64,000 bases of DNA from Nonomuraea sp. PA05 (GTDB lineage: Bacteria; Actinomycetota; Actinomycetes; Streptosporangiales; Streptosporangiaceae): NCBI RefSeq assembly GCF_008086045.1, contig NZ_VSEY01000022.1:62001-126000 (forward strand). The letters are read 5' to 3'. Shown here one piece after another: positions 42,397-52,522 of this stretch; position 1 is the first letter of the stretch; every line of letters starts with the position of its first letter. The notes beneath the pieces were generated by a model. The model saw only the letters and a list, made by a program, of their open reading frames with translations. It did no database searches and had not been told where the DNA came from. The position numbers and the translations under genes are program-made.

Positions 42397-42439
42397 CGGG
42401 CGATGGTCCCTGTTCGGGAGGGGCTTTGTCCTCTGCCAT
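42397..42439 (+). promoter_or_regulatory. DevR-type box and -10-like element for Hsp20
   Basis: CGGGCGATGGTCCC (42397-42410), then TGCCAT (42434-42439) after 23 bases. The proposed start is the GTG at 42458. Confidence 0.5.
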
Positions 42440-42457
42440 AGGGCCGCCGTCAGGTGT

Positions 42458-42781
42458 GTGCTGGAGGTGTGGGAATGCGAGCCCACCGCCGACGGCCGGT
42501 ACGTGCTGCGCGCCGAGTTGCCCGGCATCGACCCCGACAAGGACGTCGAGATCGTGGTGCACGGCGGCATGCTGCACATCCGTGCGGAGAAGACCCGGAA
42601 GATGACCGAAGCGCACCGTTCCGAGTTCGCCTACGGGTCGCTCACCCGCACCGTGACACTGCCCGCGACGGCCAGGACCGATGACGTCAAGGCCGTCTAC
42701 AAGGGCGGCGTCCTGGAGGTCAGCGTAGGGCTGGCCGAGGAGGAGAAGGCCGAGGGCCGGCGGATCACCGTCGAGCACTGA
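42458..42781 (+). CDS. Small heat-shock protein (Hsp20/alpha-crystallin), short N-terminus
   Basis: A 107-residue alpha-crystallin domain: YVLRAELPGIDPDKDVEIVV, then RTVTLPATARTDDVKAVYKG and GVLEVSVGL, with a C-terminus that lacks a clear I-x-I motif. Usual actinobacterial members have a further 35-40 N-terminal residues, which are missing here. The promoter-like element ends only 19 bases before the GTG start, so the short form appears to be the real product or the result of a deletion. It prevents aggregation of unfolded proteins. Mycobacterial HspX is a classical dormancy protein. Confidence 0.82.
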   Translation: MLEVWECEPTADGRYVLRAELPGIDPDKDVEIVVHGGMLHIRAEKTRKMTEAHRSEFAYGSLTRTVTLPATARTDDVKAVYKGGVLEVSVGLAEEEKAEGRRITVEH

Positions 42782-42980
42782 CGCCTGGCCGGGGCGCGGG
42801 CGGCTCTGCCTGCCCGCGCCTCCGGCAGGAGGGTTGCCGTGATCTGCGAGTCCTGGAGGCGATCATGACCGTTGTCGTGGCTCCGCCGTACTCGACCGAG
42901 GAGGCACGGGACGACTGAGGCCTGCTGCAGGCCCCCATCGCGAGCGTCTGTTCGGCGTGGAGCGCGCGGACGAGATCGCC

Positions 42981-43090
42981 GCCGACGCAGCCGTAGGTGC
43001 CGAACCGGTCCACCCAGGTGGGGAACTTGCCCGCGCTCGCGCAACGCCGCGATCAGCGGGTCCAGCGAGTCGAGGACGGCGGGCTCCCTG
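42981..43090 (-). pseudogene. Remnant of a second hydrogenase beta-subunit gene
   Basis: Bases 42981-43028 match 37015-37063, the part encoding WVDQFGTYGCVG. Bases 43029-43100 match 37958-38028, the start of the same gene. About 900 bp between them are deleted. The remnant lies directly after the CBS-BON gene at 43091, just as the intact gene lies after its CBS-BON gene. A whole cassette was therefore duplicated and then lost most of the beta gene. Confidence 0.85.
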
Positions 43091-43783
43091 TCATGCTCCG
43101 CCCCACATGGGCAGGTCGGCGATGTCGTCGTGCTTCCAGCCGAGCTCGTCGTGCACGGCGACGACGCCGTCGATGTTCTCGGCCAGGCGGACAGCGGTGA
43201 CGGCCTGGCTGTGCTCGGGCAGGGTCCCGGACAGGGTGACCACGCCGTCGGTGACGGTGACGTTCAGTCCGTAGGTGTCGGCGCGGACGGCGTCGCGGGC
43301 TCGCTGCTCGATGTCCTTGTCCGGCAGCAGGAAGACCTTGATCAGGTCGCGGCGGCTGACGATGCCGAGCAGGCGGCCGTCGGCGTCGACGACGGGAAGG
43401 CGCTTGACGCCGTACCGGTCCATGAGCCGGGCGGCCGTCACGACGGGGGCGTCGGGGTCGATGACGTGGGCGGGGCTGGTCATCAGCTCGCCGGCGGTCT
43501 CGCCGAGGGATTTGCGGTAGCCGCTGCCTTCGCTGCCGGCGGTGTGGCGGACGCGGGCGCACAGCGGGGGCCGGTAGTCGTCGCCGTAGTAGCGTTCCTT
43601 GAACTCCTCCTTGGCCAGCAGGTCGGCCTCGGAGACGACGCCCAGGACGCGGTTGTCGTCGTCCAGGACCGGCACGCCGCTGACGCCTTTGTCGATGAGC
43701 AACTCGGCAACCGTGTGGAAGGACGCCTTCTGGTTGACGGCGGCCACCTCGGTGGTCATGACGTTGGAGACTGTGGATCTCAC
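43091..43783 (-). CDS. CBS-pair plus BON domain protein
   Basis: A 230-residue paralogue of the proteins at 27521 and 38019: CBS 1 (TVSNVMTTEVAAVNQKASFH, then GVPVLDDDNRVLGVVSEADL), linker with YYGDDYRPPLCARVRH, CBS 2 (VKRLPVVDADGRLLGIVSRR) and BON (VTDGVVTLSGTLPEHSQAVT). It starts at a GTG overlapping the TGA of the gene before it (GTGA), with AGGAGG upstream, so both are one operon from the box at 44638. Confidence 0.92.
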   Translation of the reverse strand: MRSTVSNVMTTEVAAVNQKASFHTVAELLIDKGVSGVPVLDDDNRVLGVVSEADLLAKEEFKERYYGDDYRPPLCARVRHTAGSEGSGYRKSLGETAGELMTSPAHVIDPDAPVVTAARLMDRYGVKRLPVVDADGRLLGIVSRRDLIKVFLLPDKDIEQRARDAVRADTYGLNVTVTDGVVTLSGTLPEHSQAVTAVRLAENIDGVVAVHDELGWKHDDIADLPMWGGA

Positions 43784-44580
43784 GGTGTCCTCCTGAGGTG
43801 CTTGACCCGGACGATGCCGGGAACGGTGCGGGCGAGCACGTCGGCGATCTTGTCGGCGTGCTCGTGCGGCGGCCCGCTCAGCTCGGCCACGCCGTCGCGG
43901 ACGGCGACGTCCCAGCTCGGGCCGAAGGGGTACTGCTCACGCAGCACCTTGATGACGGCTCGGCGCAGTTCCTCGTCGGGACGGGCCAGCATGGCCATCA
44001 GGTCGCGGCGGCTGACCATGCCGACGATCCGCTCGCCGCTGACCACGGGCAGGCTCTTGACGCGTTTGCCGACCATGAGGGTGATGGCGGTGGTGACATC
44101 GGTGCAGGCCGTCACCGTGATCGCCTCGCGGGTCATGACCTCCATCACCCGCCGGGGTGGCGGCTCATGCGCCGATGACACGGGGCGGACGGTGGCGCGG
44201 GGGTCGGGCTCGAACTCGCCGCGCAGCAGGTCCAGCTCGCTGACGACGCCGACGAGACGGTCGTTGTCGTCGACGACGGGGGCGGCGGTGATGTCGTGGC
44301 CGTACAGGACCCGGATGGCCCGCCGCACCGGATCGGTGCGGCGGACGGTGATGGCCGGGCTGCTCATGACCTCGCGCACGAGCATGGCTAGCGCGCCTCC
44401 CACGCTCACCCGCACGCCGTCGGTGTTCACCCACAGGGCGCGGTCGCGAATGTCGTCGCGGAGCTCGGCGGCGGTGTCGCCCTCGGCCTCCGACACCATG
44501 CCGATCACATGGTCGTCGTCGTCCAGCACCGGGACGGCGCTGATGCCGCCGGCGATGAGCGCCTCGACGGTCCTGCGCAT
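43780..44580 (-). CDS. Chimeric CBS protein: collapsed CBS-BON joined to a CBS-CBS-BON protein
   Basis: A 266-residue protein. The first 65 or so residues are a shrunken CBS-BON protein in three in-frame pieces (ALIAGGISAVPVLDDDDHVI, GDTAAEL, RDDIRDRALWVNTDGVRVSV). At LVREVMSSPAITV a complete CBS (VLYGHDITAAPVVDDNDRLV), a second CBS (LMVGKRVKSLPVVSGERIVG) and a BON-like end (VAVRDGVAELSGPPHEHADK) follow. The ATG at 44580 has AAGGAGG; ATGs at 44610 and 44673 are in frame but lie in the promoter. All deletions keep the frame, suggesting selection. Confidence 0.8.
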   Translation of the reverse strand: MRRTVEALIAGGISAVPVLDDDDHVIGMVSEAEGDTAAELRDDIRDRALWVNTDGVRVSVGGALAMLVREVMSSPAITVRRTDPVRRAIRVLYGHDITAAPVVDDNDRLVGVVSELDLLRGEFEPDPRATVRPVSSAHEPPPRRVMEVMTREAITVTACTDVTTAITLMVGKRVKSLPVVSGERIVGMVSRRDLMAMLARPDEELRRAVIKVLREQYPFGPSWDVAVRDGVAELSGPPHEHADKIADVLARTVPGIVRVKHLRRTP

Positions 44581-44608
44581 CGCTTGTTCCTCCTTGTCGG
44601 TCACCTTC

Positions 44609-44651
44609 ATCGCACTCCGCGAACGCCGCGCCTCATAGGGCCGGAAGTCCC
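44609..44651 (-). promoter_or_regulatory. DevR-type box and -10-like element for CBS operon
   Basis: Read leftward, GGGACTTCCGGCCC (44638-44651), then TGCGAT (44609-44614) after 23 bases, followed by GAAGG. The operon starts at 44580. Confidence 0.65.
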
Positions 44652-44916
44652 TCAACTCAATGGGGAAGAGCACGACCGGATGGCGTCCGCAGGTCCAGGC
44701 GGCCCTGGCGCGGCCGAGCCGGTCGCGGGCGCAGGGCTGTGCGAGTGGTGCGCATCTCGCTCAGCTCCTCATGGTGCGGCGGGACCTTTGTACTGCATCG
44801 GACTCGAGGCACCGTGCGGCGCGCCGCCCCCCGGGCTCTTGAGCAGGGGCCGATCGCCGTGTTCGCAAGGGCGAAGGCCCCTGGCCGCGGTGAGGCGGCA
44901 AGAGGAGGCTGGGTGG
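44652..44916. other. Leader/intergenic region before the P-type ATPase gene
   Basis: No gene recognised. GGGACCTTTGTACT (44781-44794) is a half-matching box without a hexamer at 23 bases, so the promoter of the ATPase gene is not identified. Confidence 0.4.
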
Positions 44917-47196
<2,280 letters not shown>

Positions 47197-47226
47197 GGAA
47201 CGGGCCGAACGGTGAGCGGCGTTTCG

Positions 47227-49815
47227 TCAGCGCAGGCGGCGCAGCAGCGGTGAGGGTGGCGGCACGCAGGGTGCGACCCGGATGCGGGCGTCCACCGTGG
47301 TGGCGCCGCCGGGCGTGACGATGACCGGGTTGAGGTCGAGCTCGGCCACCTGGGGAAGGTCTTCGAGTAGCCTGCCGATGCGTTCCAGCTGACCGGCCAG
47401 CGCGTCGAGGTCGACGAGCGGCGAGCCGCGGTAGCCGTGCAGGAGCGGGGCGCTGCGCAACTCGTCGATCATCGCGGCGGCGTCGATGACGGGTGGCACC
47501 CGGAAGGCCCGGTCGGCCAATAGGTCGGCCGTCACCCCGCCCATGCCGACCATGACCAGTGGCCCGAACGCCGGATAGTTGACCCCGCCGACGATGATCT
47601 CGACGCCGCCCGGCAGCAGAGGCTGGACGATGGCGCCGGTCATGTCCGCGCCGATGCGCGCCGACATGTCCTGGTAGGCCCGCCGTACTTCTTCCTCGGT
47701 ACGCAGGCCGAGGCGGACACCGCCGACGTCGCTCTTGTGGATCGGGCCGACGGCTTTGAGCACCACGGGCAGACGCACCTTGCGGGCCGCCTGCGCCGCG
47801 GCCTCGGGATCGTTCACCTGGATGGACTCAACGAGCGGCACGCCGTAGCAGCTCAGGAGCCGAGCGGTGGTGGCGGGGGAGAGCCATTGCCCGCCGGGAT
47901 GCGCCGCCAGCTCGGCCTGAACGATCTCGCCTGCCGTCCTGTCGTCCGCGGGCGGCCGTACAAGGGGCGGGGCGGGGCGCCGAAGCCATTCGGCATGGCC
48001 CACGACGTGAGCGAGTGCCTCGACGGCCTGCTCGGGGAAGGCATAACTGGGGATCCGTCCATTGATCAGCCCGTCGTGGCCCACGACACAGGCCAGCACG
48101 GTCTTGTCTGTTCCCCTCGCGGCCTCGGCGATGGCCTGACGGGTCTCCTCCAGGCCGGATCCGAACGGCGGGGTGTACACGGCCAGGATCACGTCCACCT
48201 CGGGCGAGGCGGTGAGCGCCTTCAGCGCGGCGCCGATCTCCGCCGCGCTCGCGTCGGCGGTCAGATCGACCGGGTTGGCCAGCGCGGCGGCGGGCCGCGC
48301 GGCCGGCAGGCCGGGCGGCAGCTCCGGAACGATCAGGCCATGGTGCTCGCAGGCGTCGGCCGCCATCGCCTGAGGCCCGCCCGAGTTGCCCACGATGGCG
48401 ACCCGCCGCCCTCGGGGAAGAGGCTGGGCCGCGAGCAGCTTGGCGGTGTCGATCAGGTCGTGGACGCTGTCGAGCCGGATCACCCCGGCGGCGCGGACCA
48501 GCGCGTCCACCGCGACGTCCGGGGTGGCCGCGGCGGCGGTGTGCGAGCGCACCGCCCGGTCGCCGGCGCCGCCGCGGCCGCTCTTGACCAGCAGCACCGG
48601 CTTGCGCGCGGTCACCCGGCGGGCGATGCGGGCGAACTTGCGTGGATTGCCGAACGACTCCAGATACAGCGCGATCACGTCGGTGCCGTCGTCGTCCTCC
48701 CAGTATTCGAGCAGGTCGTTGCCGCTGACGTCGGCCTTGTTGCCGACGGAGACGAACGTGGAGACGTCCAGGCGGTCCAGCAGCGCCGCGCCGACCGCGC
48801 CCGACTGCGACATCAGCGCGATGCGACCTCGAACGGGAGCGTGCGGCAGGAAGCTGGCATTCAGCCGGGCGGCGGTGTTGACCACGCCCAGGCAGTTGGG
48901 GCCGACGAGGCGCATGCCGGCCGAGCGGCAGATCTTCAGCAGCTCCGACTCCGCACCACGCTGCCCGGCCTCGGCGAAGCCGGAGGTGAGCACCACCAGT
49001 CCGGCCACGCCGGCCTGCGCGCAGTCCCGGGCGACCTCCAGCACGCGTGCGGCGGGCACCGCCACCACGGCCAGGTCCACGCCGACCGGCACTCTGGGAC
49101 AGCAGGTCAGCCCGGCGATCTCGGCGGCGTTCGGGTTGACGGGGTGGATCGGCCCGGGGAAACCGCCGTCGAGCAGGTTGCGCAGCACCTTGTGCCCGAC
49201 CGCGTGCTCGTCGCGCGAGGCGCCGATCACCGCCACCGAACGCGGGGCGAGCACCCGCGCCAGCGACGCCCGCTCCGCCTCGTGGTCGCGGGCCTCGATG
49301 CCCGCCCGCAGGCCCGCCGTCGGCTCGGCGGTGATGGTGACGTGCAGCGTGCCGCCTTCGAAGCGCTGCCGCACGTCCAGACCGAGGTCGTGCAGCACCC
49401 GGATCATCGGCCGGTTCTCGGCCAGCACGTCGGCCACCAGCTCCCGCACGCCGTGCCCGGCCGCGTCCAGCGCGACGTGCTCCAGCAGCAGCGTGCCGAG
49501 CCCGTGGCCGTGCACCGCGTCGTCGATGAGGATCGCCAGGTCGGCGCGGTCGCCGTCCATGGGGATGTACTCGGCCACCGCCACCAGCCGCTCGTGCATG
49601 GCGGCGACCAGGGCGTGGCCGTGATATTTGCCGCTCGTGACGCGATCCATGTACGCGTGTGCGGTGTTCCGGCCGCCGGTGAAGAAGCGCAGGTAGGCCG
49701 AGCGTTCCGAAGAGCGGTCCACCAGTTGGTGCAGGGCCGCGCGGTCGCCGGGGCGCAGCGGGCGCACGTGGGCGATGCCGCCGTCGCGCAGGAGGACGTC
49801 GTATCCCTCGGCCAT
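47227..49815 (-). CDS. GNAT acetyltransferase fused to NDP-forming acyl-CoA synthetase
   Basis: An 862-residue protein. Residues 1-170 are a GNAT fold (VRPLRPGDRAALHQLV, then DAVHGHGLGTLLLEHVAL). About 185-480 are the CoA-binding and ligase parts of an ADP-forming acyl-CoA synthetase (SVAVIGASRDEHAVGHKVL, MRLVGPNCLGVVN, LMSQSGAVGAAL, VKSGRGGAGDRAVRSHT). About 630-862 are an ATP-grasp domain ending DLNPVIVTPGG. This order, GNAT first, is seen in some actinobacterial proteins related to Pat/PatZ lysine acetyltransferases. It may acetylate metabolic enzymes, or make acetate and ATP from acetyl-CoA; both are inference. A DevR-type box lies 91 bp upstream. Confidence 0.88.
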   Translation of the reverse strand: MAEGYDVLLRDGGIAHVRPLRPGDRAALHQLVDRSSERSAYLRFFTGGRNTAHAYMDRVTSGKYHGHALVAAMHERLVAVAEYIPMDGDRADLAILIDDAVHGHGLGTLLLEHVALDAAGHGVRELVADVLAENRPMIRVLHDLGLDVRQRFEGGTLHVTITAEPTAGLRAGIEARDHEAERASLARVLAPRSVAVIGASRDEHAVGHKVLRNLLDGGFPGPIHPVNPNAAEIAGLTCCPRVPVGVDLAVVAVPAARVLEVARDCAQAGVAGLVVLTSGFAEAGQRGAESELLKICRSAGMRLVGPNCLGVVNTAARLNASFLPHAPVRGRIALMSQSGAVGAALLDRLDVSTFVSVGNKADVSGNDLLEYWEDDDGTDVIALYLESFGNPRKFARIARRVTARKPVLLVKSGRGGAGDRAVRSHTAAAATPDVAVDALVRAAGVIRLDSVHDLIDTAKLLAAQPLPRGRRVAIVGNSGGPQAMAADACEHHGLIVPELPPGLPAARPAAALANPVDLTADASAAEIGAALKALTASPEVDVILAVYTPPFGSGLEETRQAIAEAARGTDKTVLACVVGHDGLINGRIPSYAFPEQAVEALAHVVGHAEWLRRPAPPLVRPPADDRTAGEIVQAELAAHPGGQWLSPATTARLLSCYGVPLVESIQVNDPEAAAQAARKVRLPVVLKAVGPIHKSDVGGVRLGLRTEEEVRRAYQDMSARIGADMTGAIVQPLLPGGVEIIVGGVNYPAFGPLVMVGMGGVTADLLADRAFRVPPVIDAAAMIDELRSAPLLHGYRGSPLVDLDALAGQLERIGRLLEDLPQVAELDLNPVIVTPGGATTVDARIRVAPCVPPPSPLLRRLR

Positions 49816-49905
49816 GGTGATCTCCCGTCCCTCGAAGGTGTTCCTCCACCTCTGAGGCTGTCCGGGCGGCGCTTCGCCAGGCAGAGCCGGACGGCCCGGG
49901 CGTGC

Positions 49906-49919
49906 GGGCCCAAAGTCCC
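49906..49919 (-). promoter_or_regulatory. DevR-type box for the GNAT/acyl-CoA synthetase gene
   Basis: Read leftward, GGGACTTTGGGCCC. It overlaps the last base of the stop codon of the upstream oxidoreductase gene. No clear hexamer occurs at 23 bases. The gene starts at 49815. Confidence 0.5.
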
Positions 49920-51541
49920 TAGCTGATCTCCGGGACCATCTCGATGGCGCCCGCCGGGCATTCGGCCACGCACAGGCCGCAGCCCTTGCAGAAGTCGAGG
50001 TCGATCTCGTACCGCAGCCCTGGCCCGAGCTTGAGCACGGCGTTGTCGGGGCAGACGCCGTAGCAGTTGTCGCACTCGAAGCAGTTGCCGCACGACAGGC
50101 AGCGGCGCGCCTCGAACAGCGCCGTCGACTCCTCCAGGCCGCGCTCCACCTCGTCGAAGGTGCTCGTCCGGCGGGCCAGGTCGAGCTTGAGGCGGACGGT
50201 GGCGGGTGCGTCGCTGTAGTACCAGGTGTTGAGCAGGTCGAAGTCCGCCATGGGGTGCCGGGGAGCGGGCGTGCAGGCGCCGTCGCGCAGCCAGGCGTCG
50301 ATGTGCCTGGCCGCCTTCTTGCCGTGCCCGACGGCGACCGTGACCGTGCGCTCGGCGGGCACCATGTCGCCGCCGGCGAACACGCCGGGGCAGCCGGTCA
50401 TCAGGTCCGGTCCGACCTTGACCACGCCGTCCTCGATCTCGGCTCCCGGCAGCCCGGCCAGCAGCGACAGGTCGGCCTCCTGGCCCAGCGCCAGCACCAC
50501 CGAGTCGGCCGCGAGCTCCTCGAACTCGCCGGTCGGCCGCGGGAAGCCGGTCTCGTCCAGGCGCATCTTCTCGATGGTGATGCTCCCGCCGCCGGCGTGC
50601 GTGATCGTGGACAGCCACTTCATCCGTACGCCCTCCTCGGCCGCCTCGGTGACCTCGCTGTCGTGGGCGGGCATGCGGTCGCGGGTGCGCCGGTAGACGA
50701 CGAGCGCGTCGCTCGCGCCCAGCCGCCGGGCGGTCCTGGCGGCGTCCATGGCGGTGTTCCCGCCGCCGTAGACGACGACGCGGCGGCCCAGCAGCGGCGC
50801 GGAGGACTCCTCCATGCCGCGCAGCACCGAGACCGCGTCGAGGATGCGGGCGGAGTCGCCGGCCGGGATGTAGGCGCGCTTGCCGATGTGCGCGCCGACG
50901 GCCAGGAACGCGGCGTCGAACCCGCGCATCGCCTCGGCCAGGTCCGTGACGGTCCGCCCGAGCTCCAGGGTCACCCCCATGTCCAGGATGCGCTGGATCT
51001 CGGCGTCCAGAATGTGACGCGGCAGCCGGTAACGGGGGATGCCGAAGCGCATCATGCCGCCCGGCTTCGCGCCGGAGTCCATGACGGTGACCTGGTGGCC
51101 GAGCCTGGCCAGGTGGTAGGCGGCCGACAGCCCGGCCGGGCCGGCGCCCACCACCAGCACCCGCTTGCCGGACGGCTCGGTCTGGATCGGCATCGTCCAG
51201 CCGTGCTTGATCGCCTCGTCGCCGAGGAAACGTTCGACGGAGTTGATGCCGACCGCCTCGTCCAGCTTGCCCCGGTTGCAGGCGGTTTCGCAGGGCCGGT
51301 AGCAGACGCGGCCCATGATCGCGGGGAACGGGTTGTCCTGCATGATCTGCCGCCAGGCCGCCTCGTAGGAGGGTTCCTCGGCCAGGCTGAGCCAGCGCTG
51401 GATGTTCTCCCCGGCGGGGCAGGCGTGGTTGCACGGCGGCAAGCGGTCCACATAGACGGGGCGTTCCGTCCGCCACGCGCCGGTCTTGTTCGCCAGGCTC
51501 GACCCGACGCCGAGCGTGATCGCGAAGGGCTTGTCGTCCAT
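49919..51541 (-). CDS. GltD-like NAD(P)H:ferredoxin-type oxidoreductase with C-terminal ferredoxin
   Basis: A 540-residue protein. The N-terminal cysteine cluster region (CNHACPAGENIQRWL and CYRPCETACNRGKLDEAV) and the FAD/NADPH domains (VLVVGAGPAGLSAAYHLA near 130, VVVYGGGNTAMDAARTA near 265, GVFAGGDMV) are those of the glutamate synthase small-subunit family. The last 90 residues hold CLSCGNCFECDNCYGVCP and CKGCGLCVAECP, two 4Fe-4S clusters. It is the last gene of the PFOR-type operon, 1 bp after porB, and most likely moves electrons between reduced ferredoxin and NAD(P). Confidence 0.92.
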   Translation of the reverse strand: MDDKPFAITLGVGSSLANKTGAWRTERPVYVDRLPPCNHACPAGENIQRWLSLAEEPSYEAAWRQIMQDNPFPAIMGRVCYRPCETACNRGKLDEAVGINSVERFLGDEAIKHGWTMPIQTEPSGKRVLVVGAGPAGLSAAYHLARLGHQVTVMDSGAKPGGMMRFGIPRYRLPRHILDAEIQRILDMGVTLELGRTVTDLAEAMRGFDAAFLAVGAHIGKRAYIPAGDSARILDAVSVLRGMEESSAPLLGRRVVVYGGGNTAMDAARTARRLGASDALVVYRRTRDRMPAHDSEVTEAAEEGVRMKWLSTITHAGGGSITIEKMRLDETGFPRPTGEFEELAADSVVLALGQEADLSLLAGLPGAEIEDGVVKVGPDLMTGCPGVFAGGDMVPAERTVTVAVGHGKKAARHIDAWLRDGACTPAPRHPMADFDLLNTWYYSDAPATVRLKLDLARRTSTFDEVERGLEESTALFEARRCLSCGNCFECDNCYGVCPDNAVLKLGPGLRYEIDLDFCKGCGLCVAECPAGAIEMVPEIS

Positions 51542-51542
51542 G

Positions 51543-52520
51543 TCAGTCCACCAATCCGAAACGGCGGATGTTGCGCTCCGCCGACGCCTGGATGCGGGCG
51601 ATCACGTCGGTCCGCGGCGGGTCGCCGAACAGGTGCTGGTAACGCCCCTGCAGTCTCAGGTAGTCGTCGACCGGCACCCTGCGCCGGATCTTGGTCACCC
51701 CGGTGACCTCCCCGCGTTCCGCCTCGAAGACGGGGAACAGGCCCGATTCGGTGGCGAGCCTGGCCACGCGGATCGTGTCACAGGCCGCGGTGACCCAGCC
51801 CAGCGGGCAGGGCACCAGAACATGCAGGTAGCGGGCGCCGCGCAGATCCATGGCCCGCCGCACCTTGTACTCCAGGTCACGCAGGTCGGCCACGGTCGCG
51901 GTGGCCACGTACGGGATCTCGTGCGCCATCGCGATGAGCGGCACGTTCTTGCCCTGGCCGAAGGCCTGGCCGGGCAGGGGAGTGGTGGCGGTGCGCGCGG
52001 CGGGCGGGGTGGCGCCGGAGCGTTGCACGCCGGTGTTCATGTACGCCTGGTTGTCGTAGCAGATGTAGAGCACGTCGTCGTTGCGCTCGAACATGCCCGA
52101 CAGGCACGCGAAGCCGATGTCGACCGTGCCGCCGTCGCCGCCCTGCCCGACCACCCGCACGTCGGTGCGGCCCTTCGCCTTCAGCGCCGCCGCCACCCCC
52201 GTCGCCACCGCCGGGGCGTTGCCGAACAGCGAGTGGATCCACGACACCTGCCAGGACGTCTCCGGGTACGGCGTGGAGAACACCTCCAGGCAGCCGGTCG
52301 CGTTCACGACGATCATGCGGCCGGCGGTCGCGCTGATGGCCGCGTCGATGGCGTAGCGCGCGCCGAGCGCCTCCCCGCAGCCCCGGCAGGCGCGGTGGCC
52401 GGAGGTGAGGGAGTTGCCGCGGTCGGGCGCGGACTGCAGGGCACGTTGCTCGGGCGGCAGCAGCCGGTTGCCCACGGCGAAGCTGCCGACCTGGTAGAAC
52501 TTGGTCCGCTGGGCGGGCAT
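51543..52520 (-). CDS. porB: Pyruvate/2-oxoacid:ferredoxin oxidoreductase beta subunit
   Basis: A 325-residue thiamine diphosphate-binding subunit. Cluster cysteines are in HRACRGCGEALG and NATGCLEVFS. The ThDP motif is GQGGDGGTVDIGFACLSGMF followed by YDNQAYMNTGVQRSGATP, and a distal Cys lies in LHVLVPCPLGW. With PorA and PorG it oxidatively decarboxylates pyruvate (or a related oxoacid) to acetyl-CoA, reducing ferredoxin. It is 2 bp after porA in a four-gene operon. Confidence 0.94.
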   Translation of the reverse strand: MPAQRTKFYQVGSFAVGNRLLPPEQRALQSAPDRGNSLTSGHRACRGCGEALGARYAIDAAISATAGRMIVVNATGCLEVFSTPYPETSWQVSWIHSLFGNAPAVATGVAAALKAKGRTDVRVVGQGGDGGTVDIGFACLSGMFERNDDVLYICYDNQAYMNTGVQRSGATPPAARTATTPLPGQAFGQGKNVPLIAMAHEIPYVATATVADLRDLEYKVRRAMDLRGARYLHVLVPCPLGWVTAACDTIRVARLATESGLFPVFEAERGEVTGVTKIRRRVPVDDYLRLQGRYQHLFGDPPRTDVIARIQASAERNIRRFGLVD

Positions 52521-52522
52521 GA

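Noticed and set aside
42765..42980. A second hydrogenase-related gene between Hsp20 and the beta-subunit remnant
   Set aside because: Only the remnant at 42981-43090 matches; the rest shows no homology in any frame.
44781..44794. GGGACCTTTGTACT before the P-type ATPase gene
   Set aside because: Only the first arm matches and no NANNNT/TGNNNT hexamer lies at 23 bases. It cannot be claimed as the ATPase promoter.
47737..49926. A 729-codon plus-strand open frame
   Set aside because: Antisense shadow of the GNAT/acyl-CoA synthetase gene, composed of low-complexity Arg/Gly/His/Val text.
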